Positions 36,542-46,515 of a stretch of 64,000 nucleotides of DNA are shown one piece after another. Location: NCBI RefSeq assembly GCF_031755915.1, contig NC_083387.1, forward strand, positions 11,367,001-11,431,000, written 5' to 3'. Every line of letters begins with the position of its first letter. Positions within the stretch are counted from its first letter, which is position 1. The notes under the pieces were generated by a model. The model did no database searches, was not told the origin of the DNA, and saw only the letters and a list, made by a program, of their open reading frames with translations. Source of the stretch: Ziziphus jujuba (lineage: Eukaryota > Streptophyta > Magnoliopsida > Rosales > Rhamnaceae). Made by a program: the position numbers and the translations under genes.

Positions 36542-37465
36542 ATGGCGTCCCAAACCGACGACGACGACATAACCTGCCGATTCCGCTTCTTCCAAGTCCA
36601 CAAAGACGGCCGAGTAGAATTATTCTACCATTTCTATCCCCATTCCGATCCCAACATCCCACCGTCCGACGACCCTTCCACAGGAGTCCGATCAAAAGAC
36701 GTCACAATCTCATCCCACTCACCGGTCTCGGCCCGAATCTACCTTCCCAAATCGGCCAAACCCGACCGGAAACTCCCCCTCCTGTACATCCACGGCGGCG
36801 GTTTCTGCATGGAGTCCGCGTTCTCTTCCACCTACCACGGCTTCGTCAGCAACCTCGTCGCCGAAGCCAGCGTCATGGCCGTTTCGGTCGAGTACGGCCT
36901 CTTTCCAGAACGGCCAATCCCGGCTTGCTACGACGAGTCGTTTATAGTCCTCCAGTGGATCGCTTCCCATTCCGATGGAAACGGACCCGACGCTTGGCTA
37001 AACGACCACGCGGATCTCAAGCGGGTTTTCATAGGCGGAGATAGTGCTGGAGCGAATATTACGCATACGGTAGCTTCTCGGATCGGGTCGAACGGGTTGG
37101 GGGATGTGAAAGTGGTCGGGTTGATCATGGTCCACCCGTTTTTCGGAGGAATGGAAGATGATGACATGTGGATGTATATGTTTCCCGGGAATACAGGGTT
37201 GCAGGATCCGAGATTGAAACCGGCCACAGAGGATCTAGCAGGGCTTGCTTGTGAGAGGGTTTTGGTGTTTTTGGCGGAGAAAGACCATTTGTTGGCTGTT
37301 GGGAAGAGTTATGTTGAGGAGTTGAAGAAAAGTGGATGGAATGGTAGTCTTGAGGTTTTTGAGTCTTTGGGAGTCGAACATTGCTTCCATCTGTTTCAAC
37401 CCAATTCAGAAAATGCTTTGGATTTGGTTAGTAAGTTTGCTTCTTTTCTTAATAAAGTTGTCTAA
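36542..37465 (+). CDS. Carboxylesterase CXE-D (class I plant CXE)
   Basis: Single exon, 307 aa, the closest relative of CXE-C. It shares RFRFFQVHKDGR at 13-24, VSVEYGLFPERPIPACY, the MYMFPGNTGLQDPR segment and SYVEELKKSGW. The N-terminus has an acidic run (SQTDDDD). Oxyanion hole HGGG at 84-87. Nucleophile Ser168 in GDSAG, acid Asp248 in LAEKD, base His280 in EHCFHL. All triad residues are kept, so an active esterase is expected. It is the last intact member before the decayed half of the array. The 51-kb pseudogene looks more like this gene and CXE-C than like CXE-A/B. Substrate unknown. Confidence 0.95.
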   Translation: MASQTDDDDITCRFRFFQVHKDGRVELFYHFYPHSDPNIPPSDDPSTGVRSKDVTISSHSPVSARIYLPKSAKPDRKLPLLYIHGGGFCMESAFSSTYHGFVSNLVAEASVMAVSVEYGLFPERPIPACYDESFIVLQWIASHSDGNGPDAWLNDHADLKRVFIGGDSAGANITHTVASRIGSNGLGDVKVVGLIMVHPFFGGMEDDDMWMYMFPGNTGLQDPRLKPATEDLAGLACERVLVFLAEKDHLLAVGKSYVEELKKSGWNGSLEVFESLGVEHCFHLFQPNSENALDLVSKFASFLNKVV

Positions 37466-39522
37466 ATGGATTTTGGTCTATTTTAAATGGCAGTGGAAGG
37501 TAATAAAACTGTATTTTGCATGACCCCTTTTTTTTTTTTTTTGGGGGGGGTTAGCCTAAATAAGTTATGTTGGTTAATTCGAGCAAATGAATTAGAATAA
37601 TTTTATTTTGTCAGTTTAACCCAAAAAAATTGTGAATAATCCTTTTTTTTTTCTTTTTTTCTTATTTTTAATATGATTCGAACTCGAAACTAGTAGTGCT
37701 GCCGGTAAATTTTGTATGATTGAAAACCATGGTATGGAAAGCTAATACCAAAAGTCATTTTAATATGAAGAATTTAGTTCATGTTTTTTCAGGAAGGGGA
37801 AAGTTAAGGCATTATCCTTCTTGAGAAAATGTGAAAGAGGAGAAATTACTATCTGAAAAAATAATTTCAGTCGGAGGATTAGGGGCGTGCTTGTTTGTCG
37901 GTTTAGATCATTAAATCAGTCTGTAAATGGCTTTATTGCTTGTCGTTTGTGTAAATTTTTTGGGGATTAATTGGATAATTTAATCTCATTAACTGTACAG
38001 TACAATCCCTTAAATGAATACGATGGAATCATGTCCGGTATTAACCCACTTGTGACCAAAATGTGTGTGGGACGTGGGAGAGTACTACGTTTGTTAATCA
38101 AATTTACAAAAATGAATCTTTTTGGTCAGCACTGCAGACATACTGTTTAGTCCAGATGGGCAAATGCCAAAACAAAGAATAAAATTCTGCATGAGGAGAA
38201 AAAAAAGCAGATAAAAGCATCTCTGTCACCTAACCATCCATAATTTTGCAAGCACACCCTGCAATCTTCCACTCCACCACCTCATTAGTTACATAAATCA
38301 AAGTTTTTTCTGCCATTTGTAACTGGGGCATGAAAATAATAACCTCACCATAAAATTTATTTGTATTCTATTAAGAAACTTCCAAGATCGAATATGCTCT
38401 TTTAGAAAACCAACAAAAATAAAAACTAAAAACAAACAAACCAACCTACGTGTGCTAATATTCTGTTTATTTATTCATTTTTTACTGAATAATTTAACAT
38501 CTCAACCAGCAGTTAATCAACAACAAAACAATAATACTAAATATCACAGGAATTAAAAAAAAAAAAAAACAAAAAGTGTGGAAATATAAGGTGTTCCCAC
38601 ACGTCCATACCTTATAATTAGCCTATGAGATGAATTTGCCATATGCTTTACAGAGTTGTTTTTTTTTTAAATTTTTTTTTATAAATAAAAAAGAACATTT
38701 TGGTGAGTATTATCGGTCCAGATTTTAAGAATCGATAAATTATTAGCAGCATGCATCTTGCTATTTCTATTGGAGTCTGCATACTGTCCAATTCACATAC
38801 TGTCCAATTCACGGTCCTTATCGTTTTCTCCAATAGTGATATGTATATATGAGATCCACATTAAGGCTCAAATGGAGCTTGTCAAAAATAGAATCTACGA
38901 CTCCTGCAAGCAGGTATGATGGGTCGGCGGTTTCCTTCCATTTGATCCGTTCCCTTGGATGTTATGCTTTACAGAGTTGCATCTTCTGAAACCTGAAAGA
39001 AATTTGTATTTTTTTTTTCATTTTTTTTTCTCCTTTCCTACAGTACTGAAAAGAAAATGAAAAACAGATACGCCTAGCATCGATAAAATCCTCTTATAAA
39101 ACCATCACTCCGAAGGAGGAAGAATCCATGAAGTGAAAAAAGGCTACTTTTAAGCTTCTGGACCAAAGATATTGAGAAAGCAAGATATTAAACGGAGAAA
39201 CTGGTTGAAGCTTGCATGCTCCACATGATTGTAGGTTCATGGCACCCAAGTGAAAGAGCAAAAAACTAGAAACCAAGACCAAGACATGATTCATAATCAG
39301 AGAGCTTTACCAAAAAAATTAGGATAGTCCTCATTACAACCGTTAGTAACAACTAAATCATCTTCCTCATAAATAATGAGTCCATACCCTTCTTGTTGGG
39401 GCATTTGGCCCTTTACCCTTATTTTAAACACCTTAATATAAAATACCCCTGCCCTTTAAAACTTTTTTCATCTACCCATATTTTTTTCATTATTCCAACT
39501 TTATCCTTACTTTGTAAACCAC
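37466..39522. other. Spacer downstream of CXE-D
   Basis: AT-rich with a T/G homopolymer pair near 37,526-37,550, and a SINE-like insertion at 38.66-38.96 kb listed separately. ATACTGTCCAATTCAC is tandemly duplicated at about 38,781-38,812. No gene recognised. Confidence 0.5.
38642..38979 (-). mobile_element. SINE-like retroposon with perfect 17-bp target-site duplication
   Basis: TATGCTTTACAGAGTTG flanks the element at 38,642-38,658 and 38,963-38,979. The 304-bp insert starts on the plus strand with a T-rich tail. On the minus strand it begins ACATCCAAGGGAACGGATCA (box-A-like GGATCAAATGG), has a box-B-like AGTCGTAGATTCTA and ends near CCGATAATACTCACC before its A-rich tail. The same order and several of the same words occur in the SINE at 28.7 kb. 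Confidence 0.75.
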
Positions 39523-40495
39523 GTGCAATTTCTTTCTCTCACTGATCAATATCTCACCCACTACATTCCACATCCAGACAGAGCTTTTACAGCTTTAGCA
39601 GCTCACCTCTTCTTCTCTACTGCTTGTCTTCTGCTGATGTTCTTCCCCAACGTCCGTCTACAACACCATCGCTTCAAATCAGCTCCCTCTGGCTATAATC
39701 AGCGATATTTACCTTCTAGACTTCGTGGATCCGTCTGGGTTTCTTCAGGAAATCTCTTCCAAGGTCAGCAGAGTGGTGGTTTCGGATCACTACAAGACCG
39801 CAGTAGATTGCAGTGAGAGTTCTTGTTCAGCTGGTGAGAATGTGGAGAGGGTTATTGACATCTAGAGGAGCGGAGCTACTGTTGTTTTTGATTATTTCAA
39901 GGAAAGAGCTGGTAGTGGTCTAAAAGATTTGAATTTTGTTTCGATGAGGGTTTGATCTTTGAATCCATCTTCGTTCAGGCGGGTAATTTGTTTTTATCGG
40001 TTTATTGAATTTTTATTTTATTTTATTTTATTTTTTAAAGCTGTAAAGCTATAAAATTCTCTCTTTATTTGGGTGTATAAGGCTTTTGCATTTGCTTTTT
40101 TTGAATTTGGAGGATCTAATCAGTCAGGGATTAACCAGCTTATCCTAGAAGCAGGAATGATTCTCTCGACCAATCATATGAGATTACTCTTGTGGCTGGA
40201 GCATTTGGAGATTGCCTGGTATAGTCAATATATCCTTCTCTCTCTCCAAACGTGGGTCATTTTTATATATGTTCTTATACTTATTTGCTCCAGCGTATAG
40301 AGGTATTCTATTAGGTAGAAGTGAATTGATGACTGAATTCTTAGTGTACAGTCATGTCAAGTTTATACATTTGTTTATGTTAGATTTATCCTTCTATACG
40401 TAGGCTATGAAAGCTGATTCTGTATTGGAGTTGAGGAGTGAACTTGGACATAAATTAGCCAACAAAAGCTGTAATCTAAAGTTGAGGTGTTGAGG
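39523..40495 (+). pseudogene. Pseudogene of a plant DHH-family (DHHA1) phosphoesterase
   Basis: Three blocks match from memory the plant DHH/DHHA1 protein family. First, 39,550-39,640 reads HPDRAFTALAAHLFFS (family: HYPCPDGAFAALAAHLYFS). Second, after a frameshift, 39,660-39,955 reads DFVDPSGFLQEISSKVSRVV, then SDHYKTAVD (family VLDHHKTA) and, past a stop, RSGATVVFDYFKE. Third, 40,110-40,225 and 40,405-40,495 read out of frame as the YEI..GAFG segment and as ADSVLELRSELGHKLANKS, separated by an intron-like gap starting GTATAG. The DHH motif is damaged (DHY) and there are stops, so it is dead. Retained introns point to a DNA-level copy rather than a retrocopy. Confidence 0.75.
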
Positions 40496-41218
40496 TATGT
40501 AGCTATATACCTACAAATATGATTGTCAATGTATTTGTAGCATATTTTTCTTTTTCTTTTTTAACATTCATTGATTAGACATTTTTCTTTTTATGTTATT
40601 AGTTGACTTCAATTTATCCATAGAAAATAAGTAGGCTTGGAGTGTACGTTAGTTTCAATCTAGTCTAAAGTTGTTATTTTGCTAACTGCACTAATAGTTG
40701 TTGACATGTTGTGGGCCTGAGGCAACTTAAGGACTTAAATGACATAGATGATTACAATAGCTTCACATTTCATTGGAGAGATTTCTTTTCTTGAAGAATT
40801 TCTGTTCTTTTCTCCTTTGAATGCATTGATTATTGGCTTGCCACATTTAAGCATTTACATGCCAGTTTTCTCGTAATTATAATTCCTATGGAAAAGCAAT
40901 GTTGAGGACCAAAACTGGTAAGTATGGCGTTAATTGCTTAGGATATTCTTTCTAGAGTTATAATGTGGTAGATTGTTCTTTTCTCCAGTAATATATATTC
41001 ATGCAACAGAGAAATCATACCTTAGTTCTATCTGATAAATTCGATAAGCCCCTTTGTCAGAGTAAATAACAGTCAGTCACTGGGCATTGGAAATCACTTC
41101 AACTCTATGATGATGTGGTTCAGATAATACACCTAATCTTTTCCTTGGTTAAGGATTGAATGCCAATACTTCTGTAGATTTGTGTTCCTACTTTCTTTTG
41201 ATTATCTTTGAAGTGTCA

Positions 41219-41257
41219 CAACTAAAAATGCCTCTAGTAACTAAAAATGCCTCTAGT
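41219..41257. repeat. Two-copy tandem duplication, period 19 bp
   Basis: AACTAAAAATGCCTCTAGT occurs twice in a row, flanked on both sides by GTCACAACTAAA-like words. Confidence 0.75.
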
Positions 41258-41410
41258 GTCACAACTAAAGGACTATAGGGGGTTGCAGAATAATATAAGA
41301 ATAGCTGCCAACCAAAGAAGTCTTTATGAACAAGCCACTAAAGAAGTGAATTTAATAGCTCCTATGAAAGCTCCAATTTTTAAGTATTACATTATCAGAA
41401 CGTCCCATGT

Positions 41411-41484
41411 AGAAGAATTCAAGCATATTCTCACCGTTAAAGGGTATAGAAGAATTCTAGCATAGTCTCACCATTAAAGGATAC
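41411..41484. repeat. Two-copy tandem duplication, period 37 bp
   Basis: AGAAGAATTCAAGCATATTC... (41,411-41,447) is followed by AGAAGAATTCTAGCATAGTC... (41,448-41,484), with a few substitutions between copies. Confidence 0.75.
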
Positions 41485-41709
41485 AGAACACGCTTCCATC
41501 TTACAATACAGAGTTTAAAAGAACAGTGGCTGACCTGGTGAAGACACAGATGGTGATCATTGAGGATTTATTCATGGGTCAACCGTGAGGCCGTTGACCA
41601 CTTTTGCTTGTTGATGGCTAATGCCACTTGTTTGGTATTGAATTGTAGTTAATTGACTAGAACAAATTGCTGGAGAAGCCTTGCAGTTTGTCTTAGTCAT
41701 TTCCTGTTC

Positions 41710-41750
41710 TAAGTGTCTTTTTTTTTTTTTTTGGTTGATACTTAAGTGTC
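41710..41750 (-). mobile_element. T-tail micro-insertion flanked by 8-bp direct repeats
   Basis: TAAGTGTC occurs at 41,710-41,717 and 41,743-41,750 around 15 T plus GGTTGATACT. On the minus strand this reads AGTATCAACC plus A tail. Confidence 0.4.
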
Positions 41751-43045
41751 CTGTTTTGTATCTATTTAATTGGCTTCATATGCAGAGTTAGGTCCACTCT
41801 CTAATACCTTTAAAGTTTGTCAAATTAATGGCAAGGCTACCTTAGCCTAAAACCAGAATGGCCACTAACAACAATGTTAGACCAGAGAGTTGATAGAGAG
41901 GGGGATGAAAAAAAGATAATGCAAAGGCTAATTAATTATGGGATGGCTATGCTTTAATACCAATGATGATGAGTTTTAAATAATATGTGTGAAAATTTAA
42001 TGGAAATTTGGCAGAGGAGCACTATGATATGTAATTTCCTTTGTTAATTTATTTCTCTTTATATGGTTTTGAGAATCAACCAACCAAAAAGTTGGCGGCC
42101 CAGGTGACTCATAGCTCCCCTCTTGCCGATACCAATACTCTTCAAATTCGATATCCTTTTGTAGTGACCCTTTGATAGGGTCTTTATAAGCCTTTGTTGA
42201 CCACCCTTATCGCAATGACTGGAGTATATTTAATATAGACTTTTGAATATTTTTATGAACCTTTTTTTAAGTGATTACTTTTGCGAACTTCATGAAATTC
42301 TATTTGGAAAAAGTACTCTTTTATTATAAATTTTTATGTTATTGCATAATTTTGATTTTAGCAATATATTTTGTTTAAATGTAATGACCTTGATTTATTT
42401 ATTACTTATGGTTCTTAGGCTTTTATGAAGTTTTCTTGTGAAGTTCTTATGCCACAGTTTGATTTTTGCTACTGGAGCTACAGCTAGGTGGGTGTGTGTG
42501 TGTGTGTGTTTTTTTTTTTTTTTCCTTTGAAAGAAAAATGTAGAAACAGGTGTGTAAAATGTTTGAGGTCTAGGCCTTTTTATCCAAGCTTGAGATATCC
42601 TTTGATTTACTGGGTTTATGAATGGGAAAGTTTTGTTGTTTAGTCTATTGGTGTGGTCCCTCTCCTTCCCTGCTCTATTATTATTATTATTTCTATAGGC
42701 TTATTAATTTCATACAAAAAAAAAAAAAAAACATATTTAGGGTAGGTTTGACATGGACTGATTATCTCCTCTAGAGTTGAAGGTGATGGTATGTGATATA
42801 AAAACCACATGAAAAAAATTACCGTTGTAGAGGTCGGAAGCCAAGTTGCTTTCATGAGTTGAGTTAATTAAACTTGTCAGCGCCTTGCTGTAGAAGTTGT
42901 TGCAAATATATGACAGGCTTGCTGCCTTGTTAATGATTTTCAAGTTGATATTTCTATAACTATATCAAAATGGTTTGTATAAGTCCTTATATTATTATTG
43001 GTTTTCGGGGATCATTTATGTTTTTACATAGAAATCTTTTTCTAG

Positions 43046-43140
43046 GCTCAGCAGACAGAACTGTGAAATTCTGGGATTTGGAAACCTTCGAACTGATTGG
43101 ATATACAAGCCTCGGAGTCACCGCATTTGACGTCTACTTG
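43046..43140 (+). pseudogene. Orphan exon of the katanin p80 WD40 subunit (KTN80 type)
   Basis: The 95-bp segment reads SADRTVKFWDLETFELIG. This is the very conserved fifth-to-sixth WD40 blade sequence of plant katanin p80 (microtubule-severing complex, scaffold subunit). It is preceded by a good acceptor (TTTTTCTAG at 43,037-43,045) and followed by a consensus donor GTGAGT at 43,141-43,146. The frame stays open for 31 codons, but after FELIG it diverges (YTSLGVTAFDVYL). No neighbouring katanin exons are visible within several kb. This looks like a captured or duplicated genomic piece with its splice signals, not a retrocopy and not a working gene. Confidence 0.75.
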
Positions 43141-43699
43141 GTGAGTGAGCAGGTCTGCAGCCGAAGAGAGCTTGGAGAGAGAGAAGAGAGAGAGAGAGAG
43201 CAGGTCTGCAGCTGGTGTTCTTTCTTATATTTTTTATCATTAAAGAATGTTGCACTCAACATGTTCTATGGTGCAATACATTGTTAAAAAATAATTGTAA
43301 ATTTGGATGATTTGTGAAAGAAAAATTTAAATGCAATTTTGATGATAATTAAAAATATCCTCACCTTAAAAGCATATATGGTCTGGTATTCCCTTGTTCC
43401 CTATATTGTTTATGTTCTTTATCTCTCATCTAGTGGAAACTAGTTGCTCCATTTGATCTCCCAGAAGCGGAATCTGAATCAGTTGTAGGCTATAATGTGA
43501 ATGCAATTTTTTCTAAGTCCTTCTTATGCTTACAAGAGGAGAGGTGAGAGATGCTTTTTCATAGAGGAAAGGAAAACAGAGGTGGTATTACTTTGGTAAA
43601 ATAGTATTGTGTTTTAAGTATTTTGTATGTTATTTACCGTTATAAAGATGGCATTATCATGATAATACGATATTAATGTGTGTATGGAATTATGGTGGG
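43141..43699. other. Sequence between the katanin exon and the palindrome repeat array
   Basis: Begins with the donor of the katanin exon, then a GA-rich tract (about 43,168-43,201) bordered by two copies of GCAGGTCTGCAGC. An uninterrupted frame WKLVAPFDLPEAESESVVGY at about 43,436-43,495 looks coding but matches nothing I know. Confidence 0.35.
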
Positions 43700-45640
43700 A
43701 ATAATCATTTATTCTTCGCACAAATACACATTATAAAAGTAGGTATATTGAATTGTAATGATTCGAAATGAAAAATAAAAGAATTGGCAACAACATGGTT
43801 ATCACATTTTACCAATTTTTTGGCCCCTACAAGTCCCCTAATGTGTGTTAAATGCAACAACATGCAAAATATACATTTTTCAATGATCCTAAGGAGAAAA
43901 AACCCCAAAAGTTTTGAAAAAGTTTTCAAATTGGAACAAAAATTTGATTAGCATAGGATCTTCGGTAATTACTGATGAAACCTACGGTAATCAGTTTGTT
44001 CTTGTTTGAAACATTACCTTAGATTTCATCGGTAATTACCGAAACCGCTATGGTAATCATATTTTACCAAATTTTTGGCCCCCAAAAATACCCTAATGTG
44101 TATTAAATGCAAGAACATGCAAAATATACATTCTTCAATGATCCTAAAGGGAAAAAAATCCCAAAAGTTCTGAAAAAGTTCTCAAATTGGCACAAAAATT
44201 TGATTACTGTAGAGCTTTCGGTAATTACAGATGAAACCTACGGTAATCAATTTGTAGTTGCTGAAAAATTACTATATGTTTAATCGGTAATTACCAAAAC
44301 CCCTATGGTAATCACATTTTACCAATATTTTGGCCCCCACAAGTCCCCTAATGTGTGTTAAATGCAACAACATGCAAAATATACATTTTTCAATGATTTT
44401 AAGGAGAAAAAACCCCAAAAGTTCTAAAAAAGTTTTCAATTTGGCACAAAAATTTGATTACCGTAGAGCCTTCGGTAATTACCAATGAAACCTACTGTAA
44501 TCAATCGGTAATTGACATTTGTCCACCGTCGTAAGAGAATCACCACAATTCCATCCGACAACTTCAATCGTGTGTGTTTCCACCAAGAACATGCTAAATC
44601 TAGCTTTATTGATGATAAATGTTGACAAAGTAAGAGAAAAAACGACATTAATAAGTGAAAACATTCAATTTGTAATTGCTTGAAATATTACCGTAGATTT
44701 CATCGGTAATTACCGAAACTCTTATGGTAATCACATTTTATCAAATTTTTGGCCCCCATAAGTCCCTTAATGTGTGTTAAATGCAACAACATGCAAAATA
44801 TACATTCTTCAATGATCCTAAGGAGAAAAAACCCCCAAAGTTAGGAAAAATTTCTCAAATTGGCCAAAAAAACTTGATTACCGTAGGACCTTCGGTAATT
44901 ACCGATGAAACCTACTGTAACCAGTTTAAACTTGCTGGAACATTTACCGAATCTTTCATCGGTAATTACCGAATGCCTTACAATAATCACATTTGACAAC
45001 CTTTTTGGCCCCTATGAGTCCCCTAATGTGTGTTAAATGTAAAAACATGCAAAATATACTTTCTTCAATGATCCTAAGGAGAAAAAATCCCAAAAATTCT
45101 GAAAAAGTTCCCAAATTGGCAAAAAAACTTGATTACCGTAGGCCTTCGATAATTACCGATGAAACCTATAGTAATCAGTTTAAACTTGCTGGAAAAATTA
45201 CCGAAGGTTGCATCAGTAATTACTGAAGGCCCTACAGTAATCACATTTGACAACTTTTAGTAATTACCGAAGGCCCTACAGTAATTACCAAAACCTATGG
45301 TAATCAGTTTAAACCTATGAATGTGCCCTAACTTTAAATATATCGGCATTCTGAAAGATCTTTTCCTTTGGAGCGTCGTTGGCCTGCAAAATGAATTACA
45401 TAAATGGAACAAAAGTCAACCATTTAATCATACCCTATTTTTCCACCCTACCTTGATAATAATAAATTTCAATCAAATGTTAAGACATATGGGTTCCCAT
45501 TTTTGCACTAGTGGTAATTATCGATGAAACCATCGGTAATCAACTTACAATGAATTAAAAAAAATCCCAATGGCCTATCGGCAATTACCAATGGCCATCG
45601 GGTGAAGTTTTTCTCAAGTATTCACATTCATGAATAAATA
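43700..45640. repeat. Array of ~255-bp units carrying the palindrome TCGGTAATTACCGA
   Basis: The block GGTAATCACATTTTACCAA...TTTTTGGCCCC...AAGTCCCCTAATGTG recurs at about 43,793, 44,056, 44,309, 44,727 and 44,985 (spacing near 255 except one 418-base gap with extra sequence). Each unit carries two copies of a palindrome near CATCGGTAATTACCGATG, with the pattern TTCGGTAATTACCGATGAAA...CTACGGTAATCAGTTT. At least ten recognisable palindromes occur to 45,590. CACTAGTG lies at 45,508-45,515. Sub-terminal palindromic repeats and a CACTA start suggest an En/Spm (CACTA) element end, but the second terminus was not found. Confidence 0.6.
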
Positions 45641-45697
45641 CCGACAGATGTATTATCACTTACCGCACCAAACTACATAAATGAATATAAAACTTAC

Positions 45698-45889
45698 CAT
45701 CTCAGATGGGGAAGAGGAGAGTGGAACATGCCCTGGAAGTTTGGTGGTTTCTTTCTTAGCTTTGGATTGCTGCCTAGTAGTTCGTCGACGCTTAGAGTTG
45801 GGTGCTGATATGCTGCCATCGCGCCTCTTAGTTTGCATATTCTTAACTCCCTTCTTCGATTGAGATCGCAAATTCCTTTTTGGTGCCAT
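45698..45889 (-). CDS. Basic first exon (64 codons), NLS-rich, possibly from a CACTA-type element
   Basis: An ATG at 45,889 opens 64 codons: MAPKRNLRSQSKKG..., then KRRDGSISAPNSKRRRTT, then QQSKAKKETTKLPGHVPLS... ending SPSEM. Directly after comes a consensus donor GTAAGTTT (45,697-45,690). Three Lys/Arg clusters look like nuclear localisation signals. It lies beside the palindrome array and reads toward it, as a transposase-associated gene would inside a CACTA element. The next exon is not recognisable in the array, so it may be a remnant. No domain is identified and the function is not known. Confidence 0.4.
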
Positions 45890-46090
45890 TATAAAATATA
45901 ACATATGAATGTAACTTGACAACATTAATAACTTTTTAACTACCATTAGCCACATAGTCAACTATGTATGCATATATAAATAACCATAACCCTAAATTAC
46001 GAATACATAATTTATATAATTCTAAACGATACAAAATAACCATTTCAATTTAAATTGCCAATGCTGCTCATTTTCATCTACATTTAAAGT

Positions 46091-46095
46091 GTATA

Positions 46096-46149
<54 letters not shown>
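46091..46149. repeat. (TA)n microsatellite, palindromic
   Basis: About 59 bases of nearly pure TA with a central GTATATATAC motif, able to form a long hairpin. Confidence 0.9.
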
Positions 46150-46153
<4 letters not shown>

Positions 46154-46410
46154 TACGTATAAACAACTTAAAATAACATAAAATTTGATCAAACACATTT
46201 ATTTATCCAATCAATTCCACATTTGTTATCACTTCCAAAATTAATTTATATCAGTTTTAATTTTTAAGCTTGTGCCAAACTATAAACCTTAATTAACTCC
46301 ATATTTTTTTTCTCCTTTTGAACCCCAAAACTCTTTTTATAATAAAAAAAAAAAGGCTGTCATCAATTACGTCAGCAAAACGGCAAGTGGTCCGTTACAC
46401 ACGCACAAAA

Positions 46411-46515
46411 ATGACACATCGTTTATAATTAACAACATGTCGTCTTAATAGGACGACGTGTCGTATGGGCTGGCCGACCGAATGACATGTCGTTAGTAAC
46501 AGATGACACGTCGTT
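46411..46515. repeat. Cluster of five GACAYGTCGT-like motifs
   Basis: ATGACACATCGT (46,411), AACAACATGTCGT (46,431), GACGACGTGTCGT (46,452), ATGACATGTCGT (46,482) and ATGACACGTCGT (46,503) lie within 105 bases. Some contain the ACGT core of bZIP sites. Such clusters are also typical of sub-terminal regions of DNA transposons. Confidence 0.6.

Larger units (their letters stand above)
40496..43045. other. Spacer between the DHH pseudogene and the katanin exon
   Basis: Less AT-rich than its surroundings, but with no domain I recognise. An open stretch at 41,247-41,465 has no known motif and ends inside a 37-bp tandem duplication. Two tandem duplications and one tail-only insertion are listed separately. 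(TG)n lies near 42,490-42,508. Confidence 0.45.

Noticed and set aside
41247..41465. Open frame of 72 codons between the DHH pseudogene and the katanin exon
   Set aside because: No recognisable motif. It ends inside a 37-bp tandem duplication and has no splice context that I can support.
45507..45515. CACTAGTG taken as a proven CACTA transposon terminus
   Set aside because: The octamer is itself palindromic and no matching opposite terminus or 3-bp duplication was found, so the element borders remain open.
43700..45640. Regularly spaced palindromes considered as a CRISPR-like array
   Set aside because: Units are ~255 bp, diverged, with conserved rather than unique filler, in a plant genome with no cas genes.
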